DNA from: Diphasiastrum complanatum
Taxonomy: Eukaryota > Streptophyta > Lycopodiopsida > Lycopodiales > Lycopodiaceae
Direction: 5' to 3'
Length of the DNA stretch: 64,000 nucleotides
Assembly (NCBI GenBank): GCA_029204225.1
Contig: CM055107.1
Coordinates: forward strand, 46,625,476-46,689,475
Position numbers and translations under genes: made by a program. The notes beneath the pieces were generated by a model that saw only the letters and a list, made by a program, of their open reading frames with translations, was not told the origin of the DNA and did no database searches. The first letter of the stretch is position 1, and every line of letters starts with the position of its first letter. Below, in pieces: positions 48,609 to 60,550 of the stretch.

Positions 48609-48692
48609 TATCCAATTTCACAAATTTACATAGAGAAGTCAGTGATGTCATATATCCAATTTCACAAATTTATATAGAGAAGTCAGTGATGT
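48609..48692. repeat. 42-bp tandem duplication
   Basis: Two copies of TATCCAATTTCACAAATTTA and onward to GTGATGTCA, with one difference. They end six bases before the target duplication of the neighbouring MITE. Confidence 0.95.
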
Positions 48693-48705
48693 CATAAGAT
48701 AAAGC

Positions 48706-48972
48706 CATAGAACCCACAGTTCTCAGAACCGTGGGTTCCAAGTACCATACAGTGAACCGTACCACGGTTCATGAACCGTGGTACGGTTCATGTAATTAAT
48801 TAATTATTAACTAATTTTTATATGCTCTTTAGCCCCTAAAACCCCTAAAAATAATTAATTAATTAATCATTACGGTTCTTCACGGTTCTTGGAACCACAC
48901 TTTGTGAACCGCACAGTTCACTGTACGGTTCCAAGAACTGTGGTGAACCGTCCACAATTCATGGATTCTATG
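48706..48972. mobile_element. hAT-like MITE, GAACCGTGG type
   Basis: Ends CATAGAACCCA at the left and TGGATTCTATG at the right form inverted repeats. Flanks GATAAAGC (48698-48705) and GGTAAAGC (48973-48980) match at 7 of 8. The inside is filled with GAACCGTGG/CCACGGTTC words in both directions around an AATTAATT-rich centre. 267 bases, no coding capacity. Confidence 0.78.
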
Positions 48973-49798
48973 GGTAAAGCTTAGAAATAATATACGAGCA
49001 ACTCAAAAAGTCAAAGGAATTAAGTCAAAACAATAATATAAAATCTTAGCCAAACAACATTGCTTATGTCTCATCAGTACCCAGGCATAAGTTGCTAACT
49101 AGGTTTCGAAAGAATCCGGATTCTCTTGGGTAGACCTAGTGTTGACTAAGAAGCAAAAGACAATCAGAGGAAAATGAAATTCAAAAAAGTTTTAATTAAA
49201 AATAAAATAATAAATAATAAATAAAATAAATAAATAAAAACAAGGATCATAATATGTAGACGAGTTACCAAAACAAAGACAAAATACTAGAAACAAAGCG
49301 GGCTCCTTAGCTCCCCACTTTTCTCGACTCTAGAAGCCCTTTCTATTGATTTCTATCTGCGATTGGCCAAGGGCCCTCCTTTTATTAGTTAAGTATCTAA
49401 AATGGGGGCCCTTTAGGAGGATGCATTATTTTCCCTCCAAAACTCCTGACGCTCTTGATTTTCAGATTCAATTTTTAGGGTTCCTCAAAGGAGTATGTAG
49501 GCCCTATGTACGTTCATTTTTCAATTTATTAATTTGATAATGCTTAGGCTCTTCATGAGGGAACTCTTGCCTTTGCTATTGCTTATAGAGCTTCAGCCAT
49601 CGATGAGATGTGATGCTCTTTATCCTTTTTTATGGAAGACTACTAGAATGTCTCATGTATTGTCAAATTATGCTTCATTCACACTAAAATTAGTAATCTA
49701 GTTCATAACTGGATATTAGGGCACTTTCTTGGGAAACTTTTGCTTTCTTCGAGAGTGGCACCCTACTTCTGTCTTTTAGCAACACTCGTGTTTCCTTC

Positions 49799-50345
49799 TT
49801 GGCTGGTACCCTTATATGTTTCTCTTCGACAGTTTTACTTGTTGACAAAAAAGATGGGTTCAAACGCCTTTGTATTGATTACCCTGACTTGACTAAGCTT
49901 CTACTTCATAGTCAATACCCTATCCCTCATATGGATGAGCTTTCTAACCAACTTGGTAAGACCAAGACTTTCTCCAAGATTAATGTTTTTCCCGGCTACC
50001 AAGGTTTGCATGCATCCTTTCGATGAATATAAGACTACTTTTTATACCCCCTTGGCCTATATGAGTTTAAAGTCTTACCCTTTGGTGTCACAAATGGCCT
50101 GCTTACCTTTCAAAATGTCATGAATAATATCATGTGTCCTCTTCTTGGCCTCTATGTCCTTGTTTATTTGATGACATACTTGTTTACAACATCACTTTGT
50201 TTGAGCATTTTCTCATTTGACAATTGTTTTTCGCCTCCTTGTAGCTCACCGAGACCTTATGTGAAACAATCCAAATGCTCGTTGTTTGTTCCTGAGATTG
50301 AATTTCTAGGCTTCCTCATTTCCAATGGCCATGTTTATATTGATC
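49799..50345 (+). pseudogene. Ty3/gypsy reverse transcriptase relic
   Basis: VLLVDKKDGFKRLCIDYPDL, SQYPIPHMDELSNQLGKTKT, FSKINVFPGYQ, then in other frames YEFKVLPFGVTNG and EIEFLGFLISNGHVY. RT palm through the first part of the RNase H linker, with multiple frameshifts. No LTR is attributable to it. Confidence 0.85.
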
Positions 50346-50847
50346 TTGGCAACCTCATCACCTGCACTTCCACTAGTAGGAGGTTGAGCCTTTTGGAAAG
50401 GGGAGAAATAGCATTCTCATCTGGTCCTACCTTACCAACCTCTTGAAATTCATCAAGCAAAACTAAAGTACTAGTCAATTTTATGTTGATAAGACTTAAT
50501 TTTGTCGCCAAGAAATGTCTACCTTTAGCACATGCACTAGTGGTGTAACTACCACTAAATAAATCTAATATCCAATATGTTGGGCTTGAAAACATCTCAA
50601 TCAATCTTATTTAAGCCATAGGGAGTTCTAGGAGTTTATTGGGGCCATATGTGGTGGTCAAGTGAATTGAGGGTAGGTGGTGCCCATAAGGAAAGGAAAA
50701 TGGTGTGGGTGGGGGGTAAAGGCTCCACTCTCATCATTAAGGAGCTTGTCTTGGCTTAGCCTCCTTGAGTAGAGCTCTCAAGCTTTCTAAACCAATTTGG
50801 AACCAAACTCTTGCCATTTTTTTCCTTCGAACTTACCTTAGTGCACC

Positions 50848-52800
50848 ATGGACACCGCTATGCCCTCAAGTAAAGGACCGTCTTCACCACCCCCTCCTCT
50901 TGAGTTAGATATTCCACAACTTGTACAAGCCTTGAATTCCCTTCAAAACCAAATGTTGGAAATGCAATCTAGGCATGCTGCGGCTGAGCAAGAGTTGCAT
51001 TCTTCAACCCACCTGCAGTCCGTCGTCCTGTACCTATCAAGCTCTCTCTGAACTCCTAACCGACACCCGTACCATCACCACAGACTTTTAGCCTTTTTGA
51101 TTCCCTGTAAGCACAAGCATCAAACACACACACAGTGGAGCTAGCTGCGTCGTCCCCTCCCAACCTTTGCTGCATAGATCACGATGAAGAATGCCTCTCT
51201 CTAGGCTCTCTTATCCCTGAACCTCAAGCACCCCTTAACCCTGACCCTTCCTATCGTCAACACATGGGCAATTCCATGCACACTCGACACTCGCCACTCA
51301 GCAATACTCTACCACATAAGCAAACACGTGGGTCGACATGTGTCACTCATTCACTGGACCAAGTGTTCCAGTGAGCATATGACACGTTTCCTATTTGACC
51401 GGTCAACCCTGACATGCGTCACTCATTCACTAGACCAAATGTCCCAGTGAGCATATGACAAGTGTGAGTTGACTAGTCAATCCTCTCCTACTAAATAGGT
51501 GGTCAGTCCAGCCACTCCTAATTAATGACCCAGTACACTATACCAAAGCTCAGCATGCGACTCAGAGGCTCAGTTACATAGATAACCATTTTATTTACAT
51601 TTCTTTTACAAGTGTCACCACAGGCCGGTGACTTAGCCATTTACAAATGTCACCACAGGCCGGTGACTAAGCCATTTCTGTATTTACAAGAAGTACATCT
51701 GTAAGTAAAAACAGTAAACAACCGGGACAGGGAGTAAAAGCTGTAACAGTACCCCATGTTCAACCTCGAATTCTTTTCAGGAGAAAAGAAAGACCGACAT
51801 CCTGATGTTGTGCTTTCATGGTTGGATCGGTGGAATAGTCATTTTTTTGTGCACGATTCGCCTGGCAGCACGAAGATCGCTACTGCCCCTATGTTCGTAC
51901 GCGGGAAGCCGTATACATCGTGGCAGGATCTGAAGGATAGGGCTGGCACCCCTACCACTTGGGATGCTTCTCAAGAAGCCTTTAAAACGGCTTTCCTGCC
52001 AATCCTGGATGACTTTGAGCATTGGCAGCGTATCGCCGCCATGCCGATGAGTAGTGGGCTGTTAGATGCCTACATACAGGAGTTCTAGGAAGTCTTGCCC
52101 CAATTCGTTTCGTGAATCGACCTTTTCCTAATAAAGTTACATTTTATTTTGGGGCTTCCAAAAGAGTTTCAACTTGAGTGCGGCATAACCAACCGCAAAC
52201 AATCGAAGAAGCCATTCGCTTTGCGAAGATCTTCGATGACGCCCCCATCGACTCCCGCAAGGAGCAAAGTTTGCCCAAGGCTAAACTGAAAGAAATGAAA
52301 ATTTTCAAGAAGCGGGAAAAAGACAAGACGGACACCGGTTCGCAAGGCGAGAAAAAGCATGTGAAGCTAAATCACACTCACTATGACAAGGCGAGGGCCG
52401 GCGGCTTGTGTTTCTCCTGCATGGAGAAGGGGCATCTGTCAAAAGATTGTCCAAAGAAACAAAAGAAATCTGGCGGGCACCCTAAATCCTTCAAGGCACC
52501 AAGTAATTCTAGTATTTCTTTTGTTGATTTATCCTTTAAGGATGGCACTATCACTCGCAGCCAAACTCGCAGTCACCGTATTTGGATTATGGTCAAGGAT
52601 AGGGATAGGGCTAGCAGGTGGCAACTGGAGGAGCTAAGAGGGTTATCAACAAGATTGTCTGCCATAATGGATACAGTAGGGAAAAACACAAAGGAAAACT
52701 CTCTCTCTTTTTCAAACAGAGTACAAAAGTATGATTTTCACACAACAAGAAAAAGTGAAATTCACAAAGGATAGATTACTCCTTGATCTTGATGATTCAA
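50848..52800 (+). pseudogene. Ty3/gypsy gag relic split by a solo LTR
   Basis: Left part (50848-51050): LDIPQLVQALNSLQNQMLEM, QSRHAAAEQELHS. Right part (51756-52090): FNLEFFSGEKKDRHPDVVLS, SWQDLKDRAGTPTTWDAS. Then 52178 onward: NQPQTIEEAIRFAKIFDD and zinc knuckle CFSCMEKGHLSKDC, with a basic tail. The two sides fit end to end with the homologous gag at 28.5 kb, which shows that the intervening sequence is an insertion. Frameshifts and stops are present. Confidence 0.87.
51074..51748 (-). mobile_element. probable solo LTR of the gypsy family at 54.4-60.5 kb
   Basis: The complement begins TGTTACAGCTTTTACTCCCT and shares long stretches with both LTRs of the complete element, including TTTTTACTTACAGATGTACT and the two CACTGG(G/A)AC tandem blocks. 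Length about 675 bases against 674 for the left LTR. GTACC occurs at both sides (51069-51073 and 51749-51753), a candidate 5-bp duplication. The 3' end of the LTR (left side here) has diverged and lacks the expected TGTYAGA, so that border is uncertain. Confidence 0.72.
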
Positions 52801-53746
52801 GATGTGCACGAACTCTCAACAATATCAGCCTTCAAAACCCAAAAAACTTAGTAATGCCACAATTTTTAGACTTCTGCCTTAAAAAAAAGTCAAAAAACAG
52901 CCCCAAATCCGATTTAAATCACTTGCAATCAGATCTGAAAAAACTGCTGAGGCTCTATCTAGAATACGTCACACTCCTCTAAGGAATGTATGTGCCAAAT
53001 TTCAGGTCAAACCAGCAAAAACCCAAGGCTTAACGAAGCTTCAACTCCAAAACCCTAAATACGCTCATAAAAATGATTTTTGCTTTAAAAGGATCATTCT
53101 CTGCACATTTTTATAATTGACTTCTTCCTAGGCAGCGTTTTAGAGATAGAAGGTGTTTCCAAAATCTGGTCCAATTATGTGGCCATAGACAAACTTCTGA
53201 ATGTTTTTTGATTGAAAAAAGTGCCGAAGACTTGAAAAGACTTTTCTTTTTGGGCCATTCTTGCAAGTACTAGCTTTGTTGCCCTAAACCTGTCCAAAAA
53301 ACATGTTAATCCACTCCTCCTTCAATGATTTATAGTAGCAATCCACCTACAATCGTTCCTTCCCACAAATTCCCCAAGAAATTCTAAGAAAACTGACGTT
53401 TTTCCCCATTCTCTCTCTAGAACGGGCTATTCTCTCTTAGAATGTGGCTCTAATACCAACTGTCACAAACTTGTCTCTAAAAGCTCGTGAAACTAAAAGT
53501 CCATTGTGTAAAATGAACCTCCCACCGTAGGCACCCCCTCTATGAGTCCTTCCTACTATTCCTTCCACCTGGCACATGGCATCCAATTGTGGTGATCAGT
53601 CCACCTGGCATGCATGTCACTTGTAGACTACGAATACTAAGTGACTTATAGTGTATCACCCCCATGCCCTGCCAAAGACTTGTGACCCACTTGGTCACCT
53701 CGGCTACTTGTCGGCTAGCATCTCGTCACTGTCGGCTAGGATCTTG
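52801..53746. other. no gene recognised
   Basis: No coding similarity. It may include decayed retroelement interior, but no motif supports this. Confidence 0.4.
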
Positions 53747-53884
53747 ACGGTCACAATTCACCATGTCTTTAATTACTTGCCAAGCAGTCACCGGATCACT
53801 GCTCATGACGCACCGGTCACAATTCACCGCGTCTCTGACTACTTGCCAAGCAGTCACACCAGGTCACTACTCGTGACGCACCAG
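53747..53884. repeat. ~66-bp tandem duplication
   Basis: Two copies of CGGTCACAATTCACC(A/G), then TTACTTGCCAAGCAGTCAC-like sequence, then TCATGACGCACC, with scattered differences. Confidence 0.88.
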
Positions 53885-53959
53885 TCCCAGCTCAAGACAA
53901 ATGTCCACTCCTATTATCGATCTTCAGCAGTACTTGGTCTCAAGTGCTCTCTGGTAACC

Positions 53960-54353
53960 AATTATGTCGAGGTCATGGCAAAGTTAGACTTGACTCTAAC
54001 AAATATCTCTATGGATTCCATCATCGGTCTTCCACACTCCCAATGACGTCATATACTTGCTTAGTGAAACAAGCTCACTTTTTAGTTGTCCATGCTAACA
54101 TTATTGTCTAGCAATGTGCCCATTTATTCCTATCCAATATATTTCATTTGCATGGTCTTCCTCGTTCTATTCTCACAAATCGTGACACGTTTTACTCCCA
54201 CTTTTTGGAATTAATATCTATCCTAGATATTGAACTTTTTATGCGGACTGCTTACCACTCATCTGCACATGGCCCAAAGACTGGCTAGCTTGCCCCAATG
54301 TGAGCAAGTAGAGCGCAAAACATTGTTGAGCCTACTCATTCTGAATGTCCCTC
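53960..54353 (+). pseudogene. Ty3/gypsy integrase relic, target of the complete gypsy element
   Basis: In shifting frames: LTNISMDSIIGLPHSQ, FHLHGLPRSI-like FICMVFLVLF, a frame giving TNRDTFYSHF, then TAYHSSAHGPKTG near 54260. These match the gypsy integrase core (ISMDFI..LP ... DRD..F ... AYHPQTDGQTER). The complete gypsy element interrupts it at CCCTC. Confidence 0.7.
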
Positions 54354-55027
54354 TGTTACACCTTTTACTCCTGGTTGTTTATTGTTTTTACTTACATATG
54401 TACTTCTTGTAAGTACAGAAATGGCTGTCACCGACCTCTGGTGACCTTTGTAGCAAAAATGTAAATAAAGTTGTTAAGTTTTTGAGCCTCAAAGTCGCAT
54501 GTTGCTTTGGCATAGGGTACTGGGTCATTAATTAGGAGTGGCTGGACTGACCTCCTAGAAAGTAGGAGAGTTGACTAGTCAACGTGACATGTGTCATATG
54601 CTCACTGGGACACTTGGTCCAATGAATGAGTGACACATGTCAGGGTTGACCGGTCAAAACATGACACGTGTCGGATGCTCACTGGGACACTTGGTCCTGT
54701 GTGTATGAGTGACACATGTCAAACTACTCACTTGCCTATGTGTCAGGGTACTGCCAAGTGGCAGGTGTCGACTGTGCATGGAGTTGGCCATGTGTCCAGA
54801 TTTAGGAAGGGTCAGGGTACTTGAGGATTGTGCATAAGTTAAAGAGAGGCATTCCTCATCATCATCTATGCAGCAAAGGTTGGGAGGAGACAACACAGCC
54901 AACTCCACCATGTTTCATGCTCCTTGATGTTTGTACATGCAGGACAATCGATAGGGATCAAGATTTCAGATTGCTACGCACGTGATAAGCTAGAGTTTGA
55001 GTGAAGTTTCAGATTGGGAGTCTGACA
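54354..55027 (+). repeat. left LTR of the gypsy element
   Basis: 674 bases, TGTTACACC...TCTGACA. Contains two tandem copies (period about 77, 54584-54721) with TGACACGTGTC and CTCACTGGGACACTTGGTCC. The second carries the G-box core CACGTG, a common plant bZIP/bHLH site, so these may act as enhancers. Confidence 0.95.
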
Positions 55028-55029
55028 TT

Positions 55030-55042
55030 TAGTATCAAAGCC
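55030..55042 (+). promoter_or_regulatory. gypsy primer-binding site
   Basis: TAGTATCAAAGCC, a diverged form of TGGTATCAGAGCC, the initiator-methionine tRNA complement used by many plant LTR elements. Three bases after the LTR. Confidence 0.8.
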
Positions 55043-55506
55043 AAGTTTATGTTAGGAAGAGAGGTGTAAACATTTCAGCAAGAGTGTAACAGGAACATCG
55101 CTGTTTGGTGAATTCAGAAGCCAGAAACTAGGACAGCGCTGAGGGACAGCAAGAAAATCGGCAATTTCTGAGCTGGAAAACGGGCGCAAACAGGTTTAAA
55201 AATTCTGGACAGGGGACTGCAGATCCAGCGCTGACAGGTTGGAGTCCCGAAACATTGATTTCAAGTCCAAATATCCTTCAAAATCGTAAAAACAGCTGGT
55301 GGCTGTCAGTTGAGTGGGCATGGGTTTCAAAAGTGCTGGTTTTGACATTTTTGATCATTGAGACAGCCCAAGAGTGTGTACGGTACGCTGTACAAACAGG
55401 GACAGACCTGGTGTGATTAGTTGGAGGGGGTTTCGAGGCTCAGAAACCCTTGTTTGCAGATAATTTCGACCTCTAAGCAAGTGGACAGGTTTGTAACACT
55501 GTAAAT

Positions 55507-56520
55507 ATGGATCCACAAGAGAGTGCAAGATTGAGGGTTGAGGATCGCAACCAAGGTCGATACCATGGAAGTAATTTTCAAGAAATCCTTGACCAACTGA
55601 AGACCTCAAGACCTCAAGAACATGAAAGGGCAAGCGGCACGGCAAATATCGAGGTTGGGCCCATGTCAAGTGAGAGAGAGACGGAAATCCCTTTCAAGTC
55701 AAGAAAATTACGCACGATTAAATATTTCAAACCGCCGAAATACACTAGAGCAATTGCTATGCGAAATACAAATGTGGTGGAAAATTGGATACAAAAGTGG
55801 GAAAAGGCTTTTCAGATGTGTGGCATTGAGGATGATGATCAGAAGATTGTGGAGGCCACATATCGACTACCAAGAGACTGCATAACGCTGGTGGCGCAAA
55901 ATTGAGAAGGATAATCTAGTGCCTACAACTTGGGAAGAGTTCAAGCATATGTTTACAGAGAATTGGGTGTCGTTGGATGAGAAAAACCAGGCGATGCAAG
56001 CATGGATTAGTCTCAAACAAGGCAATGCGTCCATACAAGAGTATGCGGACAAATACGAGGAGGCACTGATGCGGATACATGAGGAGGTGCCGAGGTTTTT
56101 ACAGGTGTTTCACTTTGTGGAGGGCTTGCGCGAAAGCCTTCAGCCTTTCATAAGCAAGGAGCAAGCTCCAAGCCTCCACAAGGCTTTGCAGATGGCCCTA
56201 TATTATGAAGATGGGAAAAAGGCCAAGGATTCTGAGACGCCTACTGCAGGAGGGTTTCAGCCTTGGGGGAAAAGAAAGTTTAAAACATGGAAGGGTCAAT
56301 CCTCGCAAGAGCAGATTCAGAGTGCTAAAAAGAGTAAAGGTGCAGGCGGTATGGGACATCCAGTGCCCAAGGGGACCAGCGCTTTTCTACACTATTGCCG
56401 CAGGACTTGGAGCGAGCAAAGAAAGAGAACCTTTGCTTTGGCTGTCTAGGGTGGCATATGTGGAAGGAGTGTCCTCTCAATCCCTCACGGACCACCTACA
56501 ATTTGCAACTTGAGGAGGCA
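55507..56520 (+). pseudogene. gypsy gag (capsid and nucleocapsid), frameshifted
   Basis: ATG at 55507 opens MDPQESARLRVEDRNQGRYH; FKPPKYTRAIAMRNTNVVEN, WIQKWEKAFQM follows. A frameshift near 55905 moves to PTTWEEFKHMFTENWVSLDE, WISLKQGNASIQEYADKYEE, FVEGLRESLQPFI. A second shift brings the nucleocapsid knuckle CFGCLGWHMWKEC, one residue shorter than the standard spacing. Gag builds the particle that packages element RNA. Confidence 0.88.
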
Positions 56521-56639
56521 GATCCTATGATCAAGGAGTTGGAGCAGGAAGAACCTCAAGATGCTTCAAAAGGTGGACTCGGTTACTTTGCCACAGTTAT
56601 CGAGAGCAGCGCTTCACTGGTATCAGTTTCCTTGCACTT

Positions 56640-59600
56640 CTTTGATTGTAATGCGTGGACGGTTGTCTGGTAGAGATGTTTTAATTCTATTTGACACTGG
56701 GTCCTCACATAAGGTCGTTACCTTACAACCATCCATGTACCAATACACAATCAAAATGGCTGATGGAAAGGGTGCTGAGATGCCAGGGGGGTATGCCTCT
56801 AACCATTCAGAGCTATACTGAGGAGTTAGATTTTGAGATTACCCGTTTGGATTGCTTTGATGTGGTGCTTGGAATCTGTTGGCATGTGGCTAAGAAACCT
56901 TACATCGCTTGGGATACTCATGCGTATGAGTTCCAACACGATGGTAAGATTCATTCCCTACATGGAGAGCCGGATATGCCTCCAGGACCTTTGATCACAA
57001 CAACACAGTTCCGTAAGGTTCATTGTAAGTGCATGTATGTTTGTTTCTTGTATGATATGTCTGTTTCTGCTTGTGAGTCTGATGTATGTCAAGAACAAAC
57101 TAACCTTACTAAGAACCTAGATCGCCAAATTAGGGAGGAGTTTATGGATGTGTTCACGAATGAACTCCCATTTATTTTACCCCCTAAGAGAAATGTGGAG
57201 CATAGAATTGAATTAATTCTTGGATCATCTCTTGTTAATAGACCACCTTATAGAATGAGTCTGAAGAGGAGGAAGAGGTCAAAAGCATGATTGAGGACTA
57301 CCTTGCCAAAGGGCAAGTGACACCTAGCTTTTCTCCCTTTGCCTCTCCGATCATTCTGGTAAAAAAGAAGGATGGGTCTTGGAGAATGTGTGTGGATTAT
57401 CGAGGCTTGAACAAGATTATTGTTAAGCATCGATATCCTATGCCACATATAGATGATCTTCTGGATGCCCTCCATGGTGCTACAGTGTTTAGCAAAATTG
57501 ACCTGAAGGGTGGTTACCATCAGGTAAGACTGCCTTCTAAACTCATTTTCGACACTGAATTTTTAGTTATGCCCTTTGGATTGACTAACGCCCCAGCAAC
57601 ATTTATGATGTTGATGAATGATGTGCTTAGACCGTTTATGACCAAGTTTGTGGTTAATTTTGTTGATGACATACTTGTTTACAGTTGTGGTGATGCTATG
57701 CATGTTGATCACCTTAGGACTATGTTGTCAACTTTGAGGGAAAACACATTATTTGCTGAGTAGATTGTTTAGAACAGGAATAACATATTTCAGTTTTATA
57801 TTGTCAGCCGATGGGATAAAACCAGATCCTCAGAAATTTGTTCTTCTTCTTGCCTGGCCTATTCCTACAGACTTGACGGCACTAAGAGGCTTTCTAGGAT
57901 TGGTTGTGTTTTATCGTAAAGGTGTGAAGAATTATTCACACGTAGCTGCACCATTGACCGATATGTTACAAAAAAATAAATGGAAAGAGTGGACGAAAGT
58001 TCGGCAGCGAAGTTTTGATGCTTTGAAACAAGTTGTGGCTAGCTTTGTCACATTAAAAATTGTTGACCCTCAAAAACCATTTGTCGTAGAAACGGATGCA
58101 AGTGACATTGTCGTTGGGGCAGTTCTGATGCAAGAGGATAGGCCTCTGGCCTTTGAGAGCAAGAAGCTCAACCTTGCATAGAAGAAATATCCAACACATG
58201 AGAAGTTGTATGCCATTATCCACGCTTTGAAGGCATGGAGGCATTATTTGTATGGTGCAGAATTCTATGTGTACACCGACCATAACACTTTGAGATATTT
58301 CTGCAACCAGCCAGACCTCGGAGGGCGTCAGGCCAGGTGGGCTGAGTTGAAGAATTTCACATGGAAATTCGGTACAAGAAGGGTGCCGAAAATTGTGTGG
58401 CTGATGCATTATCTCCTATATTGTATCAGATGTCTTTTGCAGTCATTGAAAATGACTTGATTGCTGAGATTAGACAAGCCAACAAGAGGATCCTCATTGT
58501 CAAGGAATTGTGAGAGGCAAATCTTGCGCTCTCTTTGCTCACACTTACCTTAAATATACCATTGAAGGTGATATGATTAAGAGAAATGGCAAACTTCTCA
58601 TTCCAGCTTGTGAGGAGCTGCATAGAAAGATTGTCCATTTATGTCACGATAGCCCTAGTGCAGGTCATCCTGTTGTGGATAGGACCTATAAGTTGATCCT
58701 ACATAACTTCTGGTGGCCTAAATTGAAAATAATTGTTTATCATTATGTGACTCACTGTTTGAAGTGCCAAGTCAATAAAGCTGAAAGGATTAAAACTCCT
58801 GAAGTTTTACACCCACTACTTGTGCCAAGTGGAAGGTTGGAGAGTATCTCCATGGATTTTATCACCAACTTGCCACATACGCAGTCACAGCATAATTCTA
58901 TCTTGGTCATAGTTGACAGACTCACTAAGATGGCTCATTTTATTCCAACGCGTAAAAAGATTGATGCGGTTGGAGTAGCTAGTTTGTTCATTGAGCATGT
59001 GTTCAGACTTCATGGATTACCGTCATCCATAGTGTCTGACAGAGATACTTGATTCACTGGAAACTTTCAGACTGCAATTATGGCCAAACTGGAGCAGTAC
59101 GGAGCATCCCAAAACGGATGGCCAAACTGAGACAGACAACCAGACCTTAGAGGATATGCTTAGGGCATTTGTTGGAGATAAGCAAACTCAGTGGGAGAAG
59201 TACTTGCCACTATTGGAGTTTGCTTACAATGACAAGAAAAATGTAAGTACTAAGATACCCTAAACCCTAAACCCTAAATTCCCCAAAGAGTGCCTAGTGC
59301 GGCTAACTTCCTAACTTAAATGAATGAATGCTTGAGTTAGCAAAGGTTAATGTAAGGCAAGCAATGGATCAAGCTAAGTCTTACACTAATCAGCATTGCA
59401 CGCCTTGAGAGTTTGTGGTAGGATGTTTCTCCAAGTACCTAAGGACTCTAAGACCCTTATAATGGGCAAATGTTACAAGTTATCCCGCATTATTGTGGAC
59501 CCTAGAAAATTGTTAAAAAGATCAGTGATGTTTCTTATAAGTAAGGTTTATATGAAACTTGTAAAGTGCATCCTGTATTTATGTTTCTATATTGAAATGG

Positions 59601-59835
59601 GTTTTACATAACAACGATAACTTGTTGTCTGATGGTTTGTTTGCATTCCAGGAGCAGGGAGAAGTAAGCCATGGGCCGGCAAGGGTATTGGATAGGCGGG
59701 AGAGGTGTTTACGCAACCGTCTGATCCATGAGTACTTGGTCGCTTGGCATGGCAGGCCTCTTTCTGATGCTAATTGGAGACCGCGCACAGCCTGTGTGCA
59801 CAGTACCCTAGCTTTGCCATCGCGGACGATGTTAC
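56640..59835 (+). pseudogene. gypsy pol: protease, RT, RNase H, integrase, chromodomain-like end
   Basis: Protease: GRDVLILFDTGSSHKVV (56665). Pre-RT: FDVVLGICW, NELPFILPPKRNVEHRIELI. RT (57287-57763): VKKKDGSWRMCVDYRGLNKI, KIDLKGGYHQ, MPFGLTNAPATFM, NFVDDILVYS. RNase H (57753-58420): VVETDASDIVVGAVLMQ, then a stop, then KLYAIIHALKAWRHYLYG and YTDHNTLRYF. Integrase (58510-59250): HDSPSAGH...CLKCQ finger, SISMDFITNLPHTQ, HGLPSSIVSDRDT, stop. The third catalytic region is decayed. Last, 59640-59830: RVLDRRERCLRNRLIHEYLV, AWHGRPLSDANW, a chromodomain-like module. At least five disabling changes. Confidence 0.9.
59258..59278 (+). repeat. three telomere-type repeats (CCCTAAA)3 inside gypsy pol
   Basis: Exactly three perfect CCCTAAA units interrupt the integrase C-terminal region just after VSTKIP-like sequence. 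The plant telomere repeat at an internal site could be a filler left by break repair. Confidence 0.85.
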
Positions 59836-59837
59836 TT

Positions 59838-59851
59838 GAGGGGGGAAGGGA
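59838..59851 (+). promoter_or_regulatory. gypsy polypurine tract
   Basis: GAGGGGGGAAGGGA immediately before the right LTR, the expected plus-strand primer. Confidence 0.88.
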
Positions 59852-60545
59852 TGTTACAACTTTTACTCCCTTTCCTGGTTGTTTATTGTTTTTACTTACA
59901 GATGTACGTCTTGTAAATACATAAATGGCTAAGTCACTGGCCTGTGGTGACCTTTCTAACAAAAATTTAAATAAAGTTCTTAATTAAGTTTCTGAGCCTC
60001 AGAGTCGCATGTTGCTTTGGTATAGGGTATTGGGTCAATAATTAGGAGTGGCTAGACCAACCTCCTAAAAAGTAGGAGTTGACTAGTCAACATGACACGT
60101 GTCATATGCTCACTGGGACACTTGGTCCAATGAATGAGTGACACACGTTAGGGTTGACCGATCAATCATGACACGTGGCGCATGCTCACTGGGACACTTG
60201 GTCCAATGTATGAGTGACACATGCCAGCCTACTCACTTGCCTATGTGTCAGGGTACTGCCAAGTGGCAAGTGTCGATTGTGCATGGAATTGGCCATGTGT
60301 CAAGATTTAGGAAGGGTCAGGGTTAAGGGGTGTTTGAGGATTGTGCATAAGTGAGCCTAGAGAGAGGCATTCCTCATCATAATCTATGCAGCAAAGGTTG
60401 GGAGGAGACCACGCAAGCAGCTACACCATGTTTCATGCTCCTTGATATTTGTACATACAGGAAAATTGATAGGGATCAAGATTTCAGATTGTTGCGCACG
60501 GGATAAGCTAGAGTTTGAGTGAAGTTTCAGATTGGGAATCTAACA
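59852..60545 (+). repeat. right LTR of the gypsy element
   Basis: 694 bases, TGTTACAAC...TCTAACA. Same arrangement as the left LTR, including the duplicated CTCACTGGGACACTTGGTCC blocks, with scattered substitutions and small indels. Confidence 0.95.
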
Positions 60546-60550
60546 CCCTC

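Larger units (their letters stand above)
54354..60545 (+). mobile_element. structurally complete Ty3/gypsy retrotransposon (about 6.2 kb)
   Basis: Two direct LTRs (54354-55027 and 59852-60545), both TGTTACA...(T/C)(G/A)ACA, flanked by target duplication CCCTC (54349-54353 and 60546-60550). Primer site TAGTATCAAAGCC lies three bases after the left LTR, and polypurine tract GAGGGGGGAAGGGA (59838-59851) abuts the right LTR. Gag and pol lie between in the order PR-RT-RH-IN, which defines Ty3/gypsy. A chromodomain-like end suggests a chromovirus. Frameshifts and stops, and clear differences between the LTRs, show an old, inactive copy. Confidence 0.95.
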
